The translations under genes and the position numbers were made by a program. Positions 14,238-19,701 of a DNA stretch of 19,701 nt are shown piece after piece (position 1 is the stretch's first letter; each line of letters starts with the position of its first letter). The notes below the pieces were generated by a model. It saw only the letters and a program-made list of their open reading frames with translations. It made no database searches and was not told where the DNA came from. This stretch comes from Bacteroidales bacterium (GTDB lineage: Bacteria; Bacteroidota; Bacteroidia; Bacteroidales; Paludibacteraceae): contig CAAGHA010000019.1 of NCBI GenBank assembly GCA_900769555.1, positions 1-19,701 of the forward strand, read 5' to 3'.

Positions 14238-15143
14238 TTATATCAACGTCTTAATCAAAGTCTTTTTATCACCAGGGATTAAATCCATAGGTGCAATTTC
14301 AGGCATTGCATAGCATCCCGGACGTTGTTTCACCACCGCACGAGCGCAAGCTGTCATGATTTGAGATGTCAATGCAGGGTTGTTAATTTTCATTTTAAAC
14401 TCAAATAATTGATTTTGAGTTTTCCCTGAAACACCCTTACGTTCAATAAGCACTCCATGACCCATATCTTGTAAAGCATCAACACTCTCGACCTCGATCA
14501 CATGCGTTTCATCATGAGAGAAATAAGAATCCGCCTTAATAGCTGCAGTAACACTCTCCAATGTAGCACCCTCTTCCAACTCTACATAAACCATACGACG
14601 ATGCACTCCGGTCCCTGTAGGAATGGTCATTGATAACGCATTTTTCACACCCTCTTTAGAACGAGCAACAACAGAATGCCCCATACTCATTCCCGGACCA
14701 AAGTTAGTATAAGTTATACCCTTTGGAGCCATTGCCAATAACAGCGTTCTGATAACAGAATCCGACCCCGGATCCCAACCTGCAGATATAACAGACGCAA
14801 CATTATTTTTCTTACATGCCTCATCCAACATTTCATGCAAATCCCATAAACTATCGCCATGTATATCAAAACTATCGACTGTACAAATACCTTTTTCAAC
14901 TATCATTTTTGCAGTTTCAGGAATACTACGAGTTGGACCACATAAAATAGCCACATCCACTTTCCCTAGATCATCAATATCAGAAACCACTTTTACATTC
15001 GCTAAAGCAACCGGAACCACACCAACAGAAGAAGAGCGACGAACAACACCCACTAATTCCATATCCGGTGCAGCTTGAACAGCTTGAACAGCAAATGCAC
15101 CTATATTACCATAACCAACAACTGCAACTTTTATTTTTTCCAT
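14238..15143 (-). CDS. ddh: meso-Diaminopimelate D-dehydrogenase
   Basis: NADPH-dependent enzyme that aminates L-2-amino-6-oxopimelate (tetrahydrodipicolinate) with free ammonia in one step to meso-diaminopimelate, the cross-linking residue of peptidoglycan and precursor of lysine. At 301 residues it has the expected length. The N-terminal Rossmann motif is VAVVGYGNIGAFAVQAV (7-23). Family-specific blocks include VVRRSSSV (33-40), ILCGPTRSIPETA (86-98), VDSFDIHGDSLWDLHEMLD (109-127), SAGWDPGSDSVIRTL (139-153) and GPGMSMGHSVVAR (169-181). The frame opens directly at the 15143 ATG. It follows gdhA on the same strand with a 92-base gap that holds a hairpin. Both enzymes use ammonia and reduced nicotinamide, which fits growth with high ammonium. 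Confidence 0.95.
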   Translation of the reverse strand: MEKIKVAVVGYGNIGAFAVQAVQAAPDMELVGVVRRSSSVGVVPVALANVKVVSDIDDLGKVDVAILCGPTRSIPETAKMIVEKGICTVDSFDIHGDSLWDLHEMLDEACKKNNVASVISAGWDPGSDSVIRTLLLAMAPKGITYTNFGPGMSMGHSVVARSKEGVKNALSMTIPTGTGVHRRMVYVELEEGATLESVTAAIKADSYFSHDETHVIEVESVDALQDMGHGVLIERKGVSGKTQNQLFEFKMKINNPALTSQIMTACARAVVKQRPGCYAMPEIAPMDLIPGDKKTLIKTLI

Positions 15144-15169
15144 AAAATAACATTTAAAGAATTAAACAA

Positions 15170-15209
15170 ACGGTGTGTCAAATGCGTAACTCACATTATA
15201 ACACACCGT
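15170..15209 (-). terminator. Hairpin between gdhA and ddh
   Basis: Perfect 9-base arms (ACGGTGTGT / ACACACCGT, at 15170-15178 and 15201-15209) enclose 22 bases that can pair further (AATG/CATT). On the minus strand it is followed by TTTGTTTAATTC, a mixed T-rich tail. It may partly terminate gdhA transcripts and lower ddh expression, or separate the two units. Confidence 0.55.
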
Positions 15210-15235
15210 CATATTATTTATTTCGGATTAAAAAA

Positions 15236-16582
15236 TTAAACCAAACCTTGAGCCATCATAGCATCAGCAACCTTCACGAATCCGGCAACGTTAGCACCAT
15301 TAACATAGTTAACAATACCATCTTCACCCATACCATACTTAACGCAGTTATCGTGAATATTCTTCATAATAGCTTTCAACTTAGAATCAACCTCCTCAGC
15401 AGTCCAAGAGATACGACCTGAGTTTTGGCACATTTCCAAACCGGAAGTAGCAACACCACCGGCGTTAGAAGCCTTACCAGGAGCATAAAGAATCTTAGCT
15501 TCAACAAAAGCATTTACAGCCTCTGCAGTAGAAGGCATATTTGCACCTTCAGCCACACAAATAACACCATTCTTCAACAATTCTTTTGCATCAGACTCAT
15601 CCAACTCGTTTTGAGTTGCACAAGGCATTGCTACATCAAATTTAGCCAATTTCCAAGGACGAGCGCCATCAAAGTATTGAGCAGAAGGATATTTATCTGC
15701 ATACTCTTTAATACGACCTCTTTTAACATTCTTCAATTCGAATATAAAGGCTAATTTCTCAGCATCAATTCCATCCGGATCGTAGATTGCTCCATTAGAA
15801 TCAGAAATAGTAACAACCTTAGCTCCTAACTGAGTACATTTTTCAATTGCATACTGCGCAACATTTCCTGATCCTGAAATTGCAACAGTCTTTCCTGCCA
15901 AAGAATCACCTTTAGTTTCCAACATATATTGAGCAAAATAAGTTGTTCCATAACCAGTAGCCTCAGGACGAATCAATGAACCTCCAAAAGAAAGTCCTTT
16001 ACCAGTTAAAACTCCGGTAAATTCATTACGCATTCTCTTGTATTGACCAAACATATAACCAACTTCACGAGCTCCAACACCGATATCTCCTGCAGGAACG
16101 TCAGTGTCAGCTCCGATATGACGAGTCAACTCTGTCATGAAACTTTGGCAAAAACGCATGATTTCGTTATCTGATTTTCCTTTAGGATCGAAGTCTGATC
16201 CTCCTTTACCACCACCCATAGGCAATGTAGTCAAAGAATTCTTTAAAACTTGCTCAAATGCCAAGAATTTCAAAATACCCAAGTTTACAGAAGGGTGGAA
16301 ACGAATACCTCCTTTGTAAGGACCTATTGCACTATTCATTTGTACACGATATCCGCGATTGATTTGGTATTCACCTTTATCATCAATCCATGGAACACGG
16401 AAAATAATAACTCTCTCCGGCTCTGCCATTCTTTCCAAAATCTTTGCCGATTGATATTTCGGATTTGCCTCAATAAATGGCATCAAAGATTCTACTACTT
16501 CTTGTACAGCTTGGTGAAACTCTTTTTCACCTGGATTTTTAGCTACCAAATTAGCCATGAATTCAGCTACATTTGCATTCAT
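15236..16582 (-). CDS. gdhA: Glutamate dehydrogenase, NADP-type
   Basis: Catalyses reversible reductive amination of 2-oxoglutarate to L-glutamate, a main ammonia-assimilation route in Bacteroidales. It has 448 residues, the size of the hexameric small-subunit class. Active-site residues are visible: Lys90 in SAIGPYKGGIRFHP, Lys126 in LPMGGGKGGSDFDPKG and Asp166 in PAGDIGVGAREVGYM. The nucleotide-binding fold follows with GKTVAISGSGNVAQYA (about 229-244). Overall sequence and the GGKGGSDFDPKGKSD form are those of the NADPH-preferring biosynthetic enzymes. The ATG at 16582 gives MNANVAEFMANLV; the second Met at residue 9 is less likely. A perfect -7 box about 80 bases upstream implies a 5' leader of about 75 bases. 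Transcription is divergent from the NlpC/P60 gene, and ddh lies downstream. Confidence 0.97.
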   Translation of the reverse strand: MNANVAEFMANLVAKNPGEKEFHQAVQEVVESLMPFIEANPKYQSAKILERMAEPERVIIFRVPWIDDKGEYQINRGYRVQMNSAIGPYKGGIRFHPSVNLGILKFLAFEQVLKNSLTTLPMGGGKGGSDFDPKGKSDNEIMRFCQSFMTELTRHIGADTDVPAGDIGVGAREVGYMFGQYKRMRNEFTGVLTGKGLSFGGSLIRPEATGYGTTYFAQYMLETKGDSLAGKTVAISGSGNVAQYAIEKCTQLGAKVVTISDSNGAIYDPDGIDAEKLAFIFELKNVKRGRIKEYADKYPSAQYFDGARPWKLAKFDVAMPCATQNELDESDAKELLKNGVICVAEGANMPSTAEAVNAFVEAKILYAPGKASNAGGVATSGLEMCQNSGRISWTAEEVDSKLKAIMKNIHDNCVKYGMGEDGIVNYVNGANVAGFVKVADAMMAQGLV

Positions 16583-16663
16583 AACGTCAAAATATTAATT
16601 TATAATTTACTTAAATTTCAATAATTATTAAAGCAACTCTTATGCTTGTGAAAAATCTCGCTA

Positions 16664-16671
16664 CAAAGATA
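16664..16671 (-). promoter_or_regulatory. -7 box of gdhA
   Basis: Minus-strand TATCTTTG fully matches TAnnTTTG, 81 bases upstream of the gdhA ATG. The -33 region on that strand is a T run instead of a clear TTTG. Confidence 0.6.
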
Positions 16672-16848
16672 GGATTTATACATGCAAAAAAAAAACTTTT
16701 TGATAAAAAATTTAGACAAAAACCGCATCTATTTTACATTTTTATACAATTTGTAAGAATATCTATGTAATTTATAGCAAAATGACAGAGTGAATTTTTA
16801 TTCCATTTTTATATTTATTGTCAAATTTTATATTTTAGTAAAAAAAAT
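16672..16848. other. AT-rich divergent promoter region, gdhA / NlpC gene
   Basis: Together with the flanking leaders this makes up 308 bases between two divergent genes. Besides the two -7 boxes I see only homopolymer-rich DNA with A and T runs (for example 16685-16694), and no repeat, RNA gene or open frame worth naming. Confidence 0.5.
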
Positions 16849-16856
16849 TATATTTG
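16849..16856 (+). promoter_or_regulatory. -7 box of the NlpC/P60-LysM gene
   Basis: TATATTTG fully matches TAnnTTTG, 34 bases before the ATG. The -33 position has TTTT at a 19-base spacing, so the match is partial there. Confidence 0.55.
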
Positions 16857-16890
16857 TATTTATTGAAACATAACTAAAAACGAAAGTGAT

Positions 16891-17952
16891 ATGCACAAAT
16901 ACACATATACTATCATTATAAAATGTCTATTCTTAATCTATTTAACGAGTAGTCCTTTAATTTCAGCGTATGCAAATAGTGTAGACGATTTGATAGCATT
17001 CGCAAGTAAAAAATTGGGAGCTCCATACAAATATGGGGGGAAAGGTCCAAACTACTTTGATTGTTCCGGTTATACTCAATATGTATTTAAGGAATTCAAT
17101 ATAGAATTAGCAGGAAGTTCATCTCTTCAGTATGAACAAGGAGAATCTGTCCGTTTGAAAAAAGCCAAGGTTGGCGACTTAATCTTTTTTAAGGGTAGTA
17201 ATGCAAACTCAAAAAGTGTTGGACACGTTGGTATTATATGCGAAGTTAATGAGGACAACAATTCTATCCAATTTATTCATGCCTCTACTTCTAATGGGGT
17301 TAGAATAGATCAATATCCGGGATACGATTACTACAATGACAGATATATCGGAATTAAAAGAGTGATTGATTGGAATGACTACAACAAAAATAATAATGAT
17401 AAAGACAATACCGATGATATAAACGAAGATAAAAATAATTCTAGAGAACAAGACCTTTCTCCTGAAGATCCTATTGAAGATCCTGATAAGAAAGATAATA
17501 CCGAAGAAATAGAACCGGAACCACATGTAAAACCAATTCCTCCTACAGATGATAAAAAGACTAAACACGAGCAAGTTCACATTGTTAAAAAGGGGGAAAC
17601 ACTATTCCAAATTGCAAAAAAATACAAATGCAAAGTGGAAGAAATTATTCACTGGAATAAGCTGAATAATAACAATATTTCAGTGGGTCAGAAACTGGTA
17701 ATAAAGAAACATGATCATAAGACACCCAAACCAAAGAAAAAAGAAAAAAAGGTTAAACCCCCAAAAGAAGATAAACATAAGGCAGAAATCGTTGAGATCG
17801 GGAATATAATACACCACTTTATAGTAAAGGGGGAAACATTATATAGTATCTCCAAAAAATATAATTGTAGCACAAAAGAGATTCAAGATTGGAATAACTT
17901 GAGAGACAACTCTATACAAGAAGGCGAAACACTTGTAATAAAATTAAAATAA
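16891..17952 (+). CDS. Secreted NlpC/P60 peptidoglycan hydrolase with two LysM domains
   Basis: A 353-residue envelope enzyme expected to cut peptide stems of peptidoglycan, typically the D-Glu to meso-diaminopimelate bond in this family. An N-terminal signal peptide spans about 1-29 (ending ISAYA). The NlpC/P60 domain (about 31-158) holds the catalytic Cys58 in FDCSGYTQYVF, His112 in VGHVGIICEV and His130 in QFIHAST. A linker rich in Asp, Asn and Glu (about 162-226) follows. LysM 1 is at 229-272 (VKKGETLFQIAKKYKCKVEEI), a Lys/Pro-rich linker at 273-300, and LysM 2 at 308-351 (VKGETLYSISKKYNCSTKEI). The LysM domains bind glycan chains. The catalytic-first order with LysM at the C-terminus is less common than LysM-first. 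The gene stands alone. A half copy of the GTGAGTTCTATAA repeat follows 40 bases after the stop. Confidence 0.93.
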   Translation: MHKYTYTIIIKCLFLIYLTSSPLISAYANSVDDLIAFASKKLGAPYKYGGKGPNYFDCSGYTQYVFKEFNIELAGSSSLQYEQGESVRLKKAKVGDLIFFKGSNANSKSVGHVGIICEVNEDNNSIQFIHASTSNGVRIDQYPGYDYYNDRYIGIKRVIDWNDYNKNNNDKDNTDDINEDKNNSREQDLSPEDPIEDPDKKDNTEEIEPEPHVKPIPPTDDKKTKHEQVHIVKKGETLFQIAKKYKCKVEEIIHWNKLNNNNISVGQKLVIKKHDHKTPKPKKKEKKVKPPKEDKHKAEIVEIGNIIHHFIVKGETLYSISKKYNCSTKEIQDWNNLRDNSIQEGETLVIKLK

Positions 17953-17992
17953 ACTGAATAAAAATATGTGAATACGATAAATCAGCAATATA

Positions 17993-18049
17993 GTGAGTTC
18001 TATAATTTAGGTCAGATGATTTTGAAGAACTCTATATTTAGTTTTTTTT
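17993..18049 (+). terminator. Possible weak terminator after the NlpC/P60 gene
   Basis: GAGTTC (about 17995-18000) and GAACTC (18027-18032) can pair across a long loop, and eight T residues follow at 18042-18049. The first arm is part of GTGAGTTCTATAATTTAGG, related to the repeat units around the outer-membrane protein gene. The stem is short and the loop long, so confidence is low. Confidence 0.3.
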
Positions 18050-18061
18050 ATTCATAAAAGA

Positions 18062-18077
18062 GCGATGCGAGCATCGC
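18062..18077. repeat. GC-rich 16-bp perfect palindrome
   Basis: GCGATGC, GA, GCATCGC: 7-base perfect arms around two bases, in otherwise very AT-rich intergenic DNA between the NlpC/P60 gene and pyrH. No T tract follows on either strand. It could be a protein-binding site or a small repeat; its role is unknown. Confidence 0.7.
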
Positions 18078-18153
18078 GACAGAATGAATAGAAGCAAGAT
18101 TTTAGAAGTTTCCTATATTATAACATCTCAATTAATCAACTATACTGAATTAC

Positions 18154-18184
18154 AAAAAAAAGAGACTGAAAAACTTTCAGCCTC
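18154..18184 (-). terminator. Rho-independent terminator of pyrH
   Basis: On the minus strand GAGGCTGAAA (18184-18175) pairs with TTTCAGTCTC (18171-18162), ten pairs with one G-T wobble and a 3-base loop, followed by eight T residues (18161-18154). It lies about 60 bases beyond the pyrH stop, so pyrH is not co-transcribed with a downstream gene such as frr. Confidence 0.9.
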
Positions 18185-18245
18185 CATTTGTGGTGTATTG
18201 ACAAAACTTTAAGGATAAATTTTATCAATGACCTAACAAAATAAA

Positions 18246-18956
18246 TTACGGATGAACAAAAGTTCCTATGTGTTCACCATTAAGAACTTTGAACAAATTA
18301 CCATAAACATCCATATTAAAGACATAAATAGGCAAATTATTATCTCTACACAAAACGGTTGCCGACAAATCCATCACCTTTAAATTTCTTTCTAATATCT
18401 CATCATAAGTAATATCATTAAACTTAACTGCAGAAGGATCTTTTTCGGGATCTGCTGTATAAATTCCATCAACTCGAGTCCCTTTCATCATCACATCAGC
18501 CTCAATTTCAATACCTCTTAAAGAAGAACCTGTATCAGTAGTAAAATAAGGGCATCCGGTTCCTGCCGCAAAAATTGTTACATAACCTCGCTGAAGGAAA
18601 TCAATAGCTTTGTCTTTCGAATAAAATTCGCCTACCGGCTCCATTCTAATTGCTGTTAATACTTTATTCTTAACATCGCATGCATTTAATGCCGAAGAAA
18701 GAGCTAACGCATTAATAACCGTTGCCAACATACCCATTTGGTCTCCTTTCACTCTATCAAAACCTTTTTTAGATCCACTAAGACCTCTAAAAATATTTCC
18801 ACCACCAATAACAATGCCTACCTGAACACCCATCTCAACAACTTGCTTAATTTGTTCTGCATAGTCGGACAAGCGGTTTTCATCAATTCCATATCCTTGC
18901 TCTCCCATCAAGGACTCTCCACTTAACTTGAGTAAAATACGTTTAAATCTTGCCAT
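18246..18956 (-). CDS. pyrH: UMP kinase
   Basis: Phosphorylates UMP to UDP with ATP in pyrimidine nucleotide synthesis; a cytoplasmic hexamer of the amino-acid-kinase fold, unrelated to eukaryotic UMP/CMP kinases. The frame is open from an upstream ATG at 18983, but the ATG at 18956 gives the standard N-terminus MARFKRILLKLSGESLMG and 236 residues, the family length. The nine extra residues (MNLFFQLVF) are unlike any PyrH. Motifs seen are LKLSGESLMG (phosphate binding), VGIVIGGGNIFRG, the GxMATVINALAL-like region MGMLATVINALALSS, FAAGTGCPYFTTDTG and KGTRVDGIYTADPEKDP. The gene is monocistronic by position, with a terminator downstream and a near-consensus -7 box (TATATTCG) about 35 bases upstream. 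Confidence 0.96.
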   Translation of the reverse strand: MARFKRILLKLSGESLMGEQGYGIDENRLSDYAEQIKQVVEMGVQVGIVIGGGNIFRGLSGSKKGFDRVKGDQMGMLATVINALALSSALNACDVKNKVLTAIRMEPVGEFYSKDKAIDFLQRGYVTIFAAGTGCPYFTTDTGSSLRGIEIEADVMMKGTRVDGIYTADPEKDPSAVKFNDITYDEILERNLKVMDLSATVLCRDNNLPIYVFNMDVYGNLFKVLNGEHIGTFVHP

Positions 18957-18990
18957 AAATACCAATTGAAAAAATAAATTCATTAATATG

Positions 18991-18998
18991 CGAATATA
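18991..18998 (-). promoter_or_regulatory. Likely -7 box of pyrH
   Basis: Minus-strand TATATTCG has one mismatch to TAnnTTTG and lies 35 bases before the preferred ATG at 18956. A start here would fall close to the longer ATG at 18983, which supports the shorter protein. Confidence 0.45.
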
Positions 18999-19027
18999 AG
19001 TGAATTTTAGAAAAGAAAACCAAAAAA

Positions 19028-19081
19028 AAAGAAAATAATATCTCTGAAAATGTGTAATTTTTCAGAGATATTATTTTCTTT
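19028..19081. terminator. Long perfect hairpin between pyrH and the PorP-like gene
   Basis: Arms at 19028-19050 and 19059-19081 are perfectly complementary over 23 bases (core ATAATATCTCTGAAAA / TTTTCAGAGATATTAT) with an 8-base loop TGTGTAAT. The minus strand continues with a T run and the plus strand ends in T-rich sequence, so it can work in either direction. It probably is a second barrier after the PorP-like gene, insulating pyrH. Confidence 0.7.
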
Positions 19082-19153
19082 CAATTAAATGAATGGTAAT
19101 AAATTAAACGAAATATAAATTACCATATATAAGAAGATTATAAAAAAGTATAG

Positions 19154-19196
19154 AAAAAAATTAAGGCTGTCATCAAAATAAAAATTTGACACAGCC
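19154..19196 (-). terminator. Terminator of the PorP-like gene
   Basis: On the minus strand GGCTGTGTCAAA (19196-19185) pairs with TTTGATGACAGCC (19177-19165) with one bulged base, followed by TTAATTTTTTT (19164-19154). It lies 35 bases beyond the stop at 19231. Confidence 0.85.
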
Positions 19197-19230
19197 CTAG
19201 TATTTTAATAATATATATCTTACGAATATA

Positions 19231-19701
19231 CTATCTACAGAAATGTTTCGTCACGCACCAAGTATAACCTAACATAATCTCGTGTGAGCCATAGTTTTGG
19301 CGCGCAAAGTTGGTTAATCCTAAGATATAAGAGTATCCCAAATGGAATCCCTTGAATCGGATACCTCCCATCGGATGCAATGACAATGGTTTTGTATTGT
19401 TCTCATCCAATGTTTGGCGATAAGAGACTTGCAACCAATAAGAAAAATCCTTATTGTGCGGCAAGGTCTGCATAAACTTCAAATTCAAATCCAATTGACG
19501 TTCAGAATTTGTATTAAACTTGAACATCGCTGAAGGCTCAATTGTCATCTCATTCACCAAATCAATATCATACCCTAAGAATCCAAATCCTGTCAATGGA
19601 CGAACCGGTTCATCCAATCCCAATTCTGTCAACTCTGTAGGAATCAAATTAGACATAGAGAAACCGGCAAAGAAATTATCAAACAAGAAATAAGCACCGG
19701 C
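19231..19701 (-). CDS. PorP/SprF family outer-membrane protein, 3' part
   Basis: The last 157 codons of a gene that begins beyond the right edge; the frame is open to base 19701 (AGAYFLFDNFFAGFSMSNLIPTEL at its visible start, residues listed up to the TEL). The pattern of a GAYxxxDxFFAGFSxSNL segment, then GYDIDLVNEMTIEPSAMFKF, MGGIRFKGFHLGYSY and a final strand EIMLGYTW is that of the PorP/SprF family of outer-membrane beta-barrels, members of which belong to or anchor components of the type IX secretion and gliding machinery. Ends CVTKHFCR, with two cysteines after the last strand. Whether this is the true T9SS porP (normally followed by porK, porL, porM, porN) or a stand-alone paralogue cannot be told here. 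No por gene follows it on the left; a terminator does. The TTG at 19686 is not its start. Confidence 0.8.
   Translation of the reverse strand, partial: AGAYFLFDNFFAGFSMSNLIPTELTELGLDEPVRPLTGFGFLGYDIDLVNEMTIEPSAMFKFNTNSERQLDLNLKFMQTLPHNKDFSYWLQVSYRQTLDENNTKPLSLHPMGGIRFKGFHLGYSYILGLTNFARQNYGSHEIMLGYTWCVTKHFCR

Noticed and set aside
17209..17580. A 123-codon minus-strand open frame within the NlpC/P60 gene
   Set aside because: It is the antisense shadow of the Asp/Asn-rich linker, giving an artificial Ile/Phe-rich sequence.
18957..18983. Longer pyrH start adding MNLFFQLVF
   Set aside because: UMP kinases begin near the MARFKRILLKLSGES segment; the extra residues do not fit the family, and the likely promoter lies very close to the longer ATG.

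Overview
The window is AT-rich, densely coding chromosomal DNA from a member of the Bacteroidota, most likely order Bacteroidales. The reasons are: several genes are preceded by the Bacteroidota -7 box TAnnTTTG rather than an E. coli type -10; a secreted glycoside hydrolase ends in a type IX secretion (T9SS) sorting domain and a PorP/SprF-type protein lies at the right edge; two DUF4230 proteins and a small protein of a family I associate with Bacteroidota mobile DNA are present; and ddh, gdhA and buk are all of the kind found in fermentative Bacteroidales. The genus cannot be settled by eye.

Left part (1-8400). A gene fragment ends at base 81 with a weak terminator. A leftward candidate small RNA follows (about 156-284). 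Butyrate kinase (buk, +) comes next and converges on a two-gene leftward unit, pepT followed by a B12-binding radical SAM protein, whose reading frames overlap by 4 bases. Two rightward genes follow, a 119-residue protein and a small outer-membrane beta-barrel. The barrel gene is bracketed by two related intergenic inverted-repeat units. topA (-) follows.

Middle part (8401-14141). Everything here is rightward: two tandem DUF4230 paralogues (the first a lipoprotein), a type II restriction-modification pair (C5-cytosine methyltransferase with a long N-terminal extension, then a PD-(D/E)XK nuclease resembling the NgoBV family), and a GH16 beta-glucanase with a putative carbohydrate-binding domain and a T9SS sorting domain.

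Right part (14142-19701). gdhA and ddh run leftward in tandem; both fix ammonia with NAD(P)H, giving glutamate and meso-diaminopimelate for peptidoglycan and lysine. A secreted NlpC/P60 peptidoglycan hydrolase with two LysM domains is divergent from gdhA. pyrH (-) follows with a strong terminator, and then the 3' part of a PorP/SprF-type gene (-) that runs off the window.

Most genes are ordinary housekeeping and metabolic genes. I do not see a clear new multi-gene system. The observations most worth checking are the candidate leftward small RNA at 156-284, the repeat family around the outer-membrane protein gene, the inverted repeats and extra N-terminal domain of the restriction-modification locus, and the CX4CX2C cluster motif of the radical SAM protein.
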